Source: an uncultured Marinococcus sp.
Lineage (GTDB): Bacteria; Bacillota; Bacilli; Bacillales; Marinococcaceae
NCBI RefSeq assembly: GCF_947493875.1
Contig: NZ_CANLSU010000001.1
Location: 186,001-250,000 of the forward strand
DNA: 64,000 bases
Direction of reading: 5' to 3'
Part shown: in pieces, positions 17,178 to 26,087 of the stretch
Numbering within the stretch: position 1 is the first letter of the stretch
Layout: each line of letters starts with the position of its first letter
Notes under the pieces: generated by a model
Told to the model about the DNA's origin: nothing
The model's input: the letters and a program-made list of their open reading frames with translations, nothing else
Database searches by the model: none
Translations under genes and position numbers: made by a program

Positions 17178-18620
17178 ATGAAAGATCGCACAGAAGAGAT
17201 GGAAATGCAGCAGCCGCAGCCTGAGAAAAAACGCAGGTTTCAAATGCCTCATATTTACGTCATTTTATTCATTTTTACTGCTTTAGCAGCGATTGCCACC
17301 TACATAGTTCCTGCCGGGACATTTGAGGAAATCCCGGGACCGGAAGGAAGAACAACGATTGATCCTGATTCCTACCAGCAGATCGCTTCGGATCCGATAG
17401 GAATCGTTGATTTTATGCTTGCCGTGCCGAATGGTCTGGTCGCGGCAGCTGAAGTAGTATTTTTCACCTTCGTGATTGGCGGTATGTTTATGGTGCTTCG
17501 CCGCACCGGTATTATTGAAATTGCTGTGGATCGGTTAACGCGGAAATTTTCAAACAAAAGCCTTGCGGTAGTACCTGTACTGATGTTTGTTTTTGCGTTC
17601 ATATGCAGCCTGATAGGCACCCAGGAGCTCAGTCTTGTATACGTGCCTGTTATTTTACCGCTGATGATCGCCTTAAAGTACGACTCAGTGACCGCAGCGG
17701 CTATTGCGCTAATCGCTACTACTGCAGGTTTTACCGCCGGCTTTCTGAATCCAATTAACACTGGGCTTGGCCAGCAGGTAGCAGACGTACCATTATACTC
17801 AGGGCTTGGGCTGCGTATCGCATTATTTTTGACACTGGCTGTTATCGGAGTTCTTTGGGTCATCAGATACGCAAGAAAAGTAAAACAGCGGCCGGAAATG
17901 AGCCTGACCTATGAAGAAGACGAAGAAAAACGATCATTATACCTGCATACGGATGATACAAAAACGTATACTTTTCATAAACGTCAAAAAATTGCTTCCG
18001 CATTTATTTTCATATTTTTTGGAATACTCGTTTATGGTGTACTCGCTCAGGGGTGGTTCATGCTTGAAATGGCTGGATTGTTTATCATAATGGGCATTGT
18101 GGTCGGCATGATTGCAGGGCTGACACCGACTCAGGTTTGCGATGGTTTCAATGAAGGCTTTCGGGATGTACTGGTCGGGGCTATGATTGTCGGCGTTGCA
18201 AGAGCGGTAGCCGTAGTGATGGAGGAAGGACAGATCATGGATACAATAGTCCATGGCCTGGGCACAGCAGTAAGCGGTATGCCAGTCGTACTCAGCGCTG
18301 TCGGAATGTTCGTCATTCAATTTTTATTTAACTTCCTGGTTCCGTCAGGAAGCGGGCAGGCGCTCGTTACAATGCCGATCATGGCACCACTTTCGGACCT
18401 TCTTGGAGTGACACGGCAGACCTCCGTACTTGCTTATCAGCTGGGGGACGGCTTAGGTAATATTATTTTTCCCACCTCCGGCTATTTCATGGCTACGCTC
18501 GCGCTTGCCGGGGTCCCATGGCACAAATGGGTGAAATTTTATTTTCCTCTGCTTCTTATCTGGATGGGGATCGCAATAATCTTTTTAACAGGAGCCCAGC
18601 TGCTGCAGTGGAACGGCTGA
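17178..18620 (+). CDS. YfcC family membrane transporter
   Basis: A 480-residue integral membrane protein of the YfcC/ion-transporter superfamily group with C4-dicarboxylate and arginine/ornithine-type carriers. Segments that fit are PHIYVILFIFTALAAIATYIVPAG at the start, the re-entrant FLNPINTGLGQQVAD, and FLVPSGSGQALVTMPIMAPL in the second half. The two helical halves are separated by a charged cytosolic loop near residues 235-275. Substrate unknown. GGTGGAG precedes the ATG. It is monocistronic. Confidence 0.87.
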   Translation: MKDRTEEMEMQQPQPEKKRRFQMPHIYVILFIFTALAAIATYIVPAGTFEEIPGPEGRTTIDPDSYQQIASDPIGIVDFMLAVPNGLVAAAEVVFFTFVIGGMFMVLRRTGIIEIAVDRLTRKFSNKSLAVVPVLMFVFAFICSLIGTQELSLVYVPVILPLMIALKYDSVTAAAIALIATTAGFTAGFLNPINTGLGQQVADVPLYSGLGLRIALFLTLAVIGVLWVIRYARKVKQRPEMSLTYEEDEEKRSLYLHTDDTKTYTFHKRQKIASAFIFIFFGILVYGVLAQGWFMLEMAGLFIIMGIVVGMIAGLTPTQVCDGFNEGFRDVLVGAMIVGVARAVAVVMEEGQIMDTIVHGLGTAVSGMPVVLSAVGMFVIQFLFNFLVPSGSGQALVTMPIMAPLSDLLGVTRQTSVLAYQLGDGLGNIIFPTSGYFMATLALAGVPWHKWVKFYFPLLLIWMGIAIIFLTGAQLLQWNG

Positions 18621-18774
18621 GCGTGAGCAGTTTGCTTTGCATAGCTGCCGGTTATGAGTAGAATAGGTTCTGCATCAGCTTGAAGGATGTTTGAAAAGAT
18701 GAGAGAGAGGAAAAGCATCTTTACATTCTTTCAGGCTAAATCAGAAAGTAATTGTGGAAAGGGTGACAATCGTC

Positions 18775-19437
18775 ATGGCAAAAAACGTATTAATGGTTGT
18801 AACAAGTCATTCCAAAGTGAACAATGAAGCAAAAACAGGCCTGTGGCTTTCCGAATTTGCGGAAGCATATATTGAATTTCAAAACAAAGGCTATAATGTA
18901 ACTATCGCAAGTGTAGACGGCGGAAAGCCGCCGATTGATGAAGGAAGCGTGCAGCAGGAAACGCGCCAGGAAATTCTGGATGCAGAAAAATACCTCGATG
19001 AGACAGTACAGGTGGATACCGTTTCTGCTTCAGATTTTGATGCCATTTTCATTCCTGGAGGACACGGCGCAATGTTTGATTTGCCGGAAAGTCAAAAAGT
19101 CCAGGAACTGATCCGTGAATTTTATGAAGCGGACAAATACGTGGCCTCTGTCTGCCACGGCCCGGCGGCACTGGTTAACGTTACTCTTTCAAACGGGGAG
19201 CCGCTTGTTTCCGGTAAGCGGGTGAACGCTTTTACGGATTCTGAAGAAGAAGATACCGGCCTCACAGCACACATGCCGTTTCTGCTTGAAAGCCGTCTTC
19301 GTGAGCTTGGAGCCGAATTCGTTACGGCACCAAACTGGAGTGAGCACGTGGAATCCGATGGTTTCCTGATCACCGGACAAAATCCGCAGTCGACAGAAGC
19401 TGTAGCCAAAGAATTCGTTCAAAAACTGGGCAGCTAA
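18775..19437 (+). CDS. DJ-1/PfpI family protein, Hsp31-like
   Basis: A 220-residue class I glutamine amidotransferase-like protein. The nucleophile elbow is SVCHGPAAL, with an upstream FIPGGHGAMFDLPE that positions the acidic residue. This form (type 1 GATase, Hsp31/glyoxalase III group) is linked to methylglyoxal detoxification and protein repair. ATG 18775 is preferred over GTG 18754; AAAGGGTGA lies upstream. A sigma-B-like pair GTTTGA (18689) and GGAAAA (18709) spaced 14 bases lies ahead but is weak. Confidence 0.88.
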   Translation: MAKNVLMVVTSHSKVNNEAKTGLWLSEFAEAYIEFQNKGYNVTIASVDGGKPPIDEGSVQQETRQEILDAEKYLDETVQVDTVSASDFDAIFIPGGHGAMFDLPESQKVQELIREFYEADKYVASVCHGPAALVNVTLSNGEPLVSGKRVNAFTDSEEEDTGLTAHMPFLLESRLRELGAEFVTAPNWSEHVESDGFLITGQNPQSTEAVAKEFVQKLGS

Positions 19438-19452
19438 AGCTGGCTGAAAAAA

Positions 19453-19500
19453 AGAAAGTCCCGGCTTTCCAACGAAGCGTTGGAGGCCGGGACTTTTTTG
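19453..19500 (+). terminator. Long terminator after the DJ-1/PfpI gene
   Basis: Outer stem AAAGTCCCGGC / GCCGGGACTTT and inner stem TCCAACG / CGTTGGA, then TTTTTT: a nested, very stable hairpin at 19457-19498. Confidence 0.93.
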
Positions 19501-19502
19501 CA

Positions 19503-19535
19503 GAAAAGACCGTGCGGCTGCCGCACGGTCTCATT
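19503..19535 (-). terminator. Terminator of the glutamate dehydrogenase gene
   Basis: A perfect 11-base stem (19507-19517 / 19521-19531) around CTG, with TTTTCTG following on the minus strand. Confidence 0.85.
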
Positions 19536-19542
19536 TGTTGGA

Positions 19543-20922
19543 TTAATATAATTTTCCGCGAATATGAAGCATTGTACAGAGTGAGGTGATGGAATGAATA
19601 TAGCAGTTCTGGCGGAGAGCAAAAGGATCGCCGAAAAACTCGGGAAGCACGCGGTCCATCGTTTCTTTCATTTTATCGTACAAAATCTTTGTGACCTGCT
19701 CTTCAGAATAATACAGTGTCTCCCGCCCCTGCAGCCATTCGGAATAGGATACGATAACGCCGCCGGCGTTGGCAAGGATGTCAGGGATAATGACAACACC
19801 CTGTTCGGCCAAAATGGCATCGGCCTCGGATGTAATAGGGGCATTGGCCCCTTCAATAAGAATAGAGGCTTTAATATCCTGCACATTATCTTTATGAACG
19901 ACTCCGCCGAGAGCGGCGAAAAATAGAGCGTCTACATCGAGGGAGAGAATATCGTCACGGTCCCGTATATCGGCACTAATGCCAATATCATGAATCTCCG
20001 CTTCCGTAGTGGGAAGATCCCCGTTATGATCGTTGGAGAAATCAAGAAGAGCAGGAATGTCGAGACCGTCTTCATTGTACAGCGTGACATTCTGGTCGCT
20101 TACAGAAACCACCTTCGTATCGAGATAATCACAGTTATACGCCTGTATTGCAGTAATTGATCCTACATTTCCGAAGCCCTGAACAGCTATGGAAAGCGGC
20201 CGGCCATAGAATTCAAGCGCAGTTTTGAAAAATTTATTTTCCGATGTCTGGAATTCATCGCGCCGGTTTTTCAGAAAGTCATGGAGCAGGTAGCGTAACG
20301 TAAAGTAAACACCTTTTCCGGTGGCTTCTCTTCTGCCAAGAGAGCCGCTATTTTTTACGCTTTTGCCGGTAAAGCTTCCACGGTACGGGATACCGGGGTT
20401 AATATTTTTGTATTCAGCCATCATCCAGTCCATTTCTCTGGCACTCGTTCCGGCGTCCGGGGCAGGAATATCCTTATCCGGCCCGATCACATCGTTAAAG
20501 TACTGGACGTATTTTTTGCATACGAGGTTTAATTCTTTTTTGCTGAATTCCTTTGGGTTAATGCTGATGCCGCCTTTGCCACCGCCAAACGGGACGTCAT
20601 GGAGAGCATTTTTAATGGTCATCAGAGAAGCAAGGGAAGAGACCTCATCTTCATTTACGCTCTCATGAAAGCGCACGCCGCCTTTATAAGGCCCCATGGT
20701 GTCGTTGTGCTGCACCCGGTACGCGGGCACGCGTACTACTTCGCCGTTTTGAAGGGGAACACGGAGAAACGATTTGTGTACATGGTTGGGAGTGGAAAGG
20801 ATGGAAATAAGAGAGGAAAAGGCTGTTTCGCGCTCCTGTCCTTCATAGTCGGGCAGGAAAGTCTTATCCTGCATCAATGCATCGAGCGATTCCTGAATAA
20901 TCTTTGTCGCTTTATCTGACAT
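19543..20922 (-). CDS. Glutamate dehydrogenase family (Glu/Leu/Phe/Val dehydrogenase)
   Basis: Reversibly deaminates glutamate, or a related amino acid, to the 2-oxo acid with NAD(P). Key blocks are YKGGVRFH, PFGGGKGGI with the catalytic Lys, PAPDAGTSAREMDW, SLGRREATGKGV, and VQGFGNVGS for the cofactor. At 459 residues it is longer than the roughly 425 of RocG/GudB, owing partly to an inserted, charged stretch (HDFLKNRRDEFQTSENK) before the Rossmann domain. AAGGAGG precedes ATG 20922. It forms its own unit, divergent from the ene-reductase. Confidence 0.9.
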   Translation of the reverse strand: MSDKATKIIQESLDALMQDKTFLPDYEGQERETAFSSLISILSTPNHVHKSFLRVPLQNGEVVRVPAYRVQHNDTMGPYKGGVRFHESVNEDEVSSLASLMTIKNALHDVPFGGGKGGISINPKEFSKKELNLVCKKYVQYFNDVIGPDKDIPAPDAGTSAREMDWMMAEYKNINPGIPYRGSFTGKSVKNSGSLGRREATGKGVYFTLRYLLHDFLKNRRDEFQTSENKFFKTALEFYGRPLSIAVQGFGNVGSITAIQAYNCDYLDTKVVSVSDQNVTLYNEDGLDIPALLDFSNDHNGDLPTTEAEIHDIGISADIRDRDDILSLDVDALFFAALGGVVHKDNVQDIKASILIEGANAPITSEADAILAEQGVVIIPDILANAGGVIVSYSEWLQGRETLYYSEEQVTKILYDKMKETMDRVLPEFFGDPFALRQNCYIHSITSLCTMLHIRGKLY

Positions 20923-21128
20923 ATTATGTCCTCCTTAAGGTATTTGTACCTATGTAAGTAGTTCTAGTAAAGGATACCACTTTTCAGAACACTGCAAACG
21001 GATTCGGGAAAATTGTCATTAAAAAATTGTAGCCTTTGAGCGGATAAGTTGCGTTTGAAAAAACGATGCGTGCATACTAATTTTTGTATACTGCTTATAT
21101 TATGTGCACGAGAAAGGAAGTCGTAATA

Positions 21129-22241
21129 ATGACAGAGGAAACATCCAATCAGCAGGCGGCAGCTCCTTTATTTGAGCCCTTTCAAATAAAAGATCTGCAT
21201 CTTGAAAACAGAACAGTAATGGCCCCGATGACAAGAGGGTTTTCCCCGGGCGGCATACCAAACGAAGACGTTGTCGCCTATTACCGGCGCCGGGCTGAAA
21301 ATAATGTGGGACTGATTGTTACGGAAGGGACCGGCATCAATCATCCTGCCAGCGTGGAAGACCCGGGAGTGCCGGCATTTTACGGCGAAAAAGCCCTGGA
21401 AGGATGGGGAAAGGTTGTAGAGGCAGTGCATGAAGCGGGAGGAAAAATCATTCCCCAGCTATGGCACGTGGGCATGACCCGGCCGGTTGGAGCAGAGCCG
21501 AACTCTGAGGCTATGCCAATTGGGCCCTCCGGTTTAGCTTTAAGCGGCGAAGCAGTATCTACGCCGCTGACAGAGAAGGAAATCGATGAACTGGTACAGG
21601 CTTATGCAGACGCTGCGGCTGCGGCGAAGCGTATTGGCTTTGACGGCATTGAAATCCACGGTGCCCACGGATATTTAATTGACCAGTTTTTCTGGGAGCA
21701 GACCAATAAGCGTACAGATCAGTACGGCGGGAACTTTGTCGAACGGACCAGGTTTGCCGTGGAGGTAATCGAAGCCTGCCGCCGGGCTGTAGGCGAAGAT
21801 TTCCCTATTTTCTTCCGGTTTTCGCAGTGGAAAATGTCTGATTTTGAAGCGAAGCTTGCAGCCACGGCAGACGAACTGTCCCAGTTTCTGGAGCCGCTGT
21901 CTGAAGCAGGTGTAGACGTCTTCCACTGCTCCACCCGCCGCTTCTGGGAGCCGGAATTTGAAGGTTCTTCATTGAATCTTGCAGGCTGGACGAAATATTT
22001 AACCGGCAAGCCTTCTGTTACGGTAGGGTCTGTAGGGTTGAACGGCGTTTTTACAAGCTTCGATAAAGCAGAAAATGATGATATCCAGGAATTAGTCAAC
22101 CGGCTCGAAAATGATGAATTTGACCTGGTTGCAGTGGGCCGTCCGCTGTTAACGGATCCGGCCTGGGCGAAAAAGATGCAGGAGGGCAGAACGGAAGATC
22201 TGGTTCCGTTTACCAAAGACGCATTAAGTGAGCTGTATTAA
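21129..22241 (+). CDS. Old-yellow-enzyme family NADH:flavin oxidoreductase
   Basis: A 370-residue FMN-dependent TIM-barrel ene-reductase that reduces activated C=C bonds of electrophilic compounds. Recognisable blocks are NRTVMAPMTRGFSP at the start, PQLWHVG, DGIEIHGAHGYLIDQF and VAVGRPLLTDPAWAKK. Start 21129 was chosen because AGAAAGGAAG precedes it; the frame open to 21084 is not supported. A GCATAC-N8-GTATAC near-palindrome at 21072-21091 in the promoter region may be a regulatory site for an electrophile-sensing regulator. Confidence 0.9.
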   Translation: MTEETSNQQAAAPLFEPFQIKDLHLENRTVMAPMTRGFSPGGIPNEDVVAYYRRRAENNVGLIVTEGTGINHPASVEDPGVPAFYGEKALEGWGKVVEAVHEAGGKIIPQLWHVGMTRPVGAEPNSEAMPIGPSGLALSGEAVSTPLTEKEIDELVQAYADAAAAAKRIGFDGIEIHGAHGYLIDQFFWEQTNKRTDQYGGNFVERTRFAVEVIEACRRAVGEDFPIFFRFSQWKMSDFEAKLAATADELSQFLEPLSEAGVDVFHCSTRRFWEPEFEGSSLNLAGWTKYLTGKPSVTVGSVGLNGVFTSFDKAENDDIQELVNRLENDEFDLVAVGRPLLTDPAWAKKMQEGRTEDLVPFTKDALSELY

Positions 22242-22261
22242 GTCCGATTGTCTGTGAATCA

Positions 22262-22296
22262 TGAACTCTCCGGCCGATGCCGGGGAGTTTTTTTAT
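22262..22296 (+). terminator. Terminator of the ene-reductase gene
   Basis: The perfect stem AACTCTCCGGC / GCCGGGGAGTT (one G-T pair) around CGAT, followed by seven T. Confidence 0.92.
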
Positions 22297-22370
22297 ATTG
22301 GATGTGTGAATGATGACGGTGAGGGAAAAGAGGAAGAGTGTTCTAATACATATTTAGTCAGGAGAAATAA

Positions 22371-23603
22371 ATGAAAAAAACGAACACCGCAGCAGGAACC
22401 TCTGTTTTAAACAATCCACAAAATATCGTTTCGCTAGTATGCGTACTTATTGTACTTGCACTTTCTTTCATTTCTTACCAGGTATCGGGCTGGCAGTATG
22501 TCATTCTGCTCTGGATTGGCTTTTTTCTTGGCTTTTCCCTTTTTCACGCCCGCTTCGGCTTCTCGGCCGTTTACCGGCAGATTATTGAAAAGGGCAATAC
22601 TGAAATGCTCCGGGCTCATATGCTGATGCTCATTCTCGTATCGACTTTTTCAGCTGCTATTTTTATTATCAGTCCAGCTTTATTTGGCACCGTCCCTATT
22701 CCAGCGCTCTCTGCTGTGAGCATCGGATTGATAGCCGGTGCTTTCATATTCGGTTTTGGTATGGAAATAGGCAGCGGTCTTGCCCCCTCCTCATTCTATG
22801 AAGCAGAGGGCGGCAGAACCGCTTTGATTTGCACATTGGCCGGTTTTACGGCGGGGGCAGTGGGAGGGGCTGCCCATTTTGGCTTTTGGAACACCTCCCT
22901 TCCTTCGTTTGATCCAGTATCGCTGGCGGTGGATACAGGAATCGGTTACATATGGGCCTGGGTCATTCAAATGGTTTTTCTCGGATTAGTTGCTTTTGGC
23001 TCGTATGTGCATAAAAAACGAACAAGGCCTCCGGCACTTCCGCCGCTGCCTTCGGCTGCAAGCTGGAGCCGGATAATTTTTGGCTCCTGGCCCCTATGGG
23101 TCGGTGCTGTTATCCTGGCCGTATTAAATGCGCTCATTTTTCTCGTGCAGGGAGAGCCGTGGAAGCTGACAGCTTCCTTTTCTCTATGGGGCTCAAAGAT
23201 AGCCATGGCTCTTGGAATGGATGTGAGCGGCTGGACATACTGGTTTGAACAGGGCCAGTTTGTTGCCCTTCATCAATCGGTACTGATGGATTCCATGAGC
23301 ATTATTAATTTCGGTGTGATTTCCGGCACTGTAGTCACTTTAGCGATGAACCGCCAGCTCCGGTTTTCGGGCATCCCCCTGCGGGTTGCTTTAATCGCCC
23401 TGATTGGGGGAGGGCTGATGGGATACGGGGCCAGTATTTCATTTGGTGCCAATATTGGTGCGTATTTCAGCGGTATCGCCTCCTTTAGTCTGCACGCGTG
23501 GATATGGCTTGTCATGGCTGTACTTGGTGTGTATACGGCCTATTACCTCAGCAGTCAACTGCCTTTGTACCGGTACAGAGAAGGCAGAAGAGCCGATAAA
23601 TAA
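22371..23603 (+). CDS. YeeE/YedE family membrane transporter, cysteine-less motif variant
   Basis: A 410-residue multi-span membrane protein of the YeeE/YedE family, whose studied member TsuA imports thiosulfate through a chain of conserved cysteines. The fold signatures are clear: GFGMEIGSGLAPSSFYEAEGG near residues 128-148 and GYGASISFGANIGAYFSGIASFSLHAW near 351-377. The cysteines that sit in these motifs in thiosulfate transporters are Leu137 and Ala360 here, and the only cysteines (24, 154) lie elsewhere. It may therefore carry a different solute. Monocistronic, AGGAGA before the ATG. Confidence 0.85.
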   Translation: MKKTNTAAGTSVLNNPQNIVSLVCVLIVLALSFISYQVSGWQYVILLWIGFFLGFSLFHARFGFSAVYRQIIEKGNTEMLRAHMLMLILVSTFSAAIFIISPALFGTVPIPALSAVSIGLIAGAFIFGFGMEIGSGLAPSSFYEAEGGRTALICTLAGFTAGAVGGAAHFGFWNTSLPSFDPVSLAVDTGIGYIWAWVIQMVFLGLVAFGSYVHKKRTRPPALPPLPSAASWSRIIFGSWPLWVGAVILAVLNALIFLVQGEPWKLTASFSLWGSKIAMALGMDVSGWTYWFEQGQFVALHQSVLMDSMSIINFGVISGTVVTLAMNRQLRFSGIPLRVALIALIGGGLMGYGASISFGANIGAYFSGIASFSLHAWIWLVMAVLGVYTAYYLSSQLPLYRYREGRRADK

Positions 23604-23645
23604 AAAATGCCTCCCAGGACGTTGTCTGCCTGGGAGGCATTGTTA
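23602..23645 (-). terminator. Terminator between the YeeE/YedE gene and fumC
   Basis: The perfect 13-base stem 23606-23618 / 23629-23641 with six T following on the minus strand; it ends fumC and probably also stops the YeeE/YedE transcript. Confidence 0.88.
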
Positions 23646-23652
23646 TCATTTC

Positions 23653-25041
23653 TTATTCACTAGGGGAAACCATTTTCGCTGGATCGACAATTAATTCAAA
23701 CTCTTCTTCATTCAGCATGCCGCTTTCAAGCACGGCTTCCTTCAGCGTCTGTCCGTTAGCATGGGCCGATTTGGCAATTTTCGCCGCATTTTCGTACCCG
23801 ATATGCGGATTCAGTGCAGTGACGAGCATTAGGGAATTTCGCAGGTGAGCGTCAATGCGTTCCTGATTTTCTTCAATACCGACCGCACATTTATCATTAA
23901 AGGAAACGAGCGCATCAGCAAGAAGGTAGCTTGACTGCAGGAAATTGTAAACAATAACCGGCTTAAACACGTTGAGTTCAAAGTTGCCCTGACTGGCAGC
24001 AAAACCGATTGTGGCGTCGTTACCCATTACCTGTGCTGCAACCATTGTCAATGCTTCGCTCTGGGTCGGATTCACTTTACCAGGCATAATGGAGCTTCCC
24101 GGTTCATTTGCCGGGATGGAAATTTCGCCGATACCGCAGCGGGGACCGCTTGCAAGCCAGCGTACGTCATTTGCAATTTTCATGGCATCTGCTGCCAGTG
24201 CTTTTAATGCTCCATGCGCGTAAGAAATTTCGTCATGGCTGGTGAGAGCGTGAAATTTATTTGGGGCAGAACGGAATTCCTTCCCGGTGTAGGAGCTGAT
24301 TTCTTCAGCTACGTATTCCCCGAATCTTGGGTGGGCGTTAATGCCTGTCCCAACAGCTGTTCCGCCGATCGCAAGGTCCTTCACATGATCGATGCTTTCT
24401 GTAATCATTTCAGCGGAACGCTCGAGCATCCGGTGCCAGCCACTGACCTCCTGGCCAAGCGTAAGCGGAGTAGCATCCTGAAGATGCGTGCGGCCGATTT
24501 TAATGACATCTTCAAACGCATTCATTTTATTCTCCAGAGTTGCACGAAGTGCTTCCACGGCAGGGAGAAGCTGATCCTCTACTTTTTGCACAGCGGCTAC
24601 GTGCATCGCCGTTGGAAAGGTATCGTTTGAGCTCTGGGAGCGGTTGACGTCGTCGTTTGGATGCACGCTTTCGGAGGATCCTTTTTCTTCGAGCAGCTGG
24701 GAAGCGCGGCGGGCCACTACTTCGTTCATGTTCATATTCGACTGGGTACCGCTTCCGGTCTGCCAGACAACGAGTGGAAAGTGGTCATCGAGTTTTCCGG
24801 AAAGAACCTCGTCACAGGCTTCAACGATGGCGTCGGCCTTTTCCGCTTCAAGCTTATCCAGGCGTTTGTTTGCAAGAGCCGCAGAGCGTTTTAAAATGGC
24901 AAACGCATATACGACATCGATCGGCATAGTTTCCTGGCCGATTTTAAAGTTTTCCAGGCTGCGCTGGGTCTGGGCACCCCAATGCTTGTCCTTCGGTACA
25001 TGCATGTCTCCAAGTGTATCTTTTTCTACGCGATAGTCCAT
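23653..25041 (-). CDS. fumC: Fumarate hydratase class II
   Basis: A TCA-cycle enzyme that interconverts fumarate and malate; 462 residues, normal length. The superfamily signature [11 protein letters not shown] is present, with [14 protein letters not shown] and [10 protein letters not shown], which contribute to the active site. GGAGG lies before ATG 25041. The upstream 198 bases contain AGAGT-AAGC-ACTCT (25079-25092), a short palindrome of unknown meaning, but otherwise no gene. A single-gene unit. Confidence 0.95.
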   Translation of the reverse strand: MDYRVEKDTLGDMHVPKDKHWGAQTQRSLENFKIGQETMPIDVVYAFAILKRSAALANKRLDKLEAEKADAIVEACDEVLSGKLDDHFPLVVWQTGSGTQSNMNMNEVVARRASQLLEEKGSSESVHPNDDVNRSQSSNDTFPTAMHVAAVQKVEDQLLPAVEALRATLENKMNAFEDVIKIGRTHLQDATPLTLGQEVSGWHRMLERSAEMITESIDHVKDLAIGGTAVGTGINAHPRFGEYVAEEISSYTGKEFRSAPNKFHALTSHDEISYAHGALKALAADAMKIANDVRWLASGPRCGIGEISIPANEPGSSIMPGKVNPTQSEALTMVAAQVMGNDATIGFAASQGNFELNVFKPVIVYNFLQSSYLLADALVSFNDKCAVGIEENQERIDAHLRNSLMLVTALNPHIGYENAAKIAKSAHANGQTLKEAVLESGMLNEEEFELIVDPAKMVSPSE

Positions 25042-25239
25042 CGATAGGTCGACCTCCTACTAGTATCAATAAGGTAATTAGAGTAAGCACTCTTTCTCTA
25101 GATTAAAGAACATTCGAAAAAAAAGAAAGGCATTTCAAACGAGAAATACTAATTTCATATTACAGATGTCAGGCAAAAAAAATAAATGCTGAGTGAACAT
25201 TAGTTCTGCTATAATTTTTACGAAAAGGGGGCAGCTTAT

Positions 25240-26085
25240 ATGTGGTATTCACTCGAAGTCCCGTCCGGGGATAATGAAGCGTGGAGCCTGCGGCTCTATG
25301 AACATGACATTTATACTTTCTATATTGATGAAGCCATACAGACAATGAAGGACGAAGACGGATATACATATGAATTCAGCAGCGGGGAAAAAAGCAGACT
25401 GTATGTCTACGTAGAAAATGCGTCTAAAGATGAATTAGGCCGAATGCTTGAGGTGCACGCTCACGATTTGCACGAATGGGAGCCGCCGGAATGGACAGAA
25501 TCTTCCTATGATAACGTCAAACTGACGAACGGATGGAAGCTTGTGTATCCACCGTTTCCGAAAAAACAGGAGGAACGGGAGCTGTGGCTTGATCCGCAGG
25601 GCGCATTTGGCACAGGCATCCACGAAACAACAAGAGATGCTCTTGAATGTATCGTCGCCCGGGCGGAAGGGACGAAGGCAGCAGACATTGGTGCAGGAAG
25701 TGGAGTGCTGTCGATTGCCCTTGCAAAAAAAGGCTTGGATGTAACTGCTTATGACGTGGAGCCGGTAACTAGGGAAATAGAGCAGCAGGCAGCGTTAAAC
25801 GGTGTGGAAAATCAAATTCAGGTGTGCGAACAGAACGTAGTTGATACGGTCTTTCCGTATGAGGCATACGATTTAGCGGTTATCAATATCGGGGCAGATA
25901 TTGCGCTGCGCTGGCTTGAACGCGCTGATTCTATAGAAGCGCTTCCCCGGGTCATTATCATATCCGGGCTGGTGGACTGGTCGGTGGAACGTGTGAAAAA
26001 AGCATTCGGGGATAACAATTATGAGGATGTTTGGCACAAACAGACGAATGAATGGCACACTATATTATTTCAAAGGAGAGTCTGA
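25240..26085 (+). CDS. PrmA-like class I SAM methyltransferase
   Basis: A 281-residue protein with the two-domain plan of ribosomal protein L11 methyltransferase: an N-terminal substrate domain (1-110) and a Rossmann SAM domain. The PrmA motif GAFGTGIHETTR and the SAM loop DIGAGSGVLSIALA are intact, with INIGADIA replacing the usual N-I-L-A motif. It is not in a dnaK operon, the classic place for prmA in Bacilli, and the N-terminal domain looks divergent, so it may be a paralogue with another target. It ends two bases before the next gene, so they are co-transcribed. Confidence 0.8.
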   Translation: MWYSLEVPSGDNEAWSLRLYEHDIYTFYIDEAIQTMKDEDGYTYEFSSGEKSRLYVYVENASKDELGRMLEVHAHDLHEWEPPEWTESSYDNVKLTNGWKLVYPPFPKKQEERELWLDPQGAFGTGIHETTRDALECIVARAEGTKAADIGAGSGVLSIALAKKGLDVTAYDVEPVTREIEQQAALNGVENQIQVCEQNVVDTVFPYEAYDLAVINIGADIALRWLERADSIEALPRVIIISGLVDWSVERVKKAFGDNNYEDVWHKQTNEWHTILFQRRV

Positions 26086-26087
26086 GA

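Noticed and set aside
21719-22216. 165-residue minus-strand frame inside the ene-reductase gene
   Set aside because: Antisense shadow of a gene with clear family motifs; Ser-rich low-complexity product typical of shadow frames.
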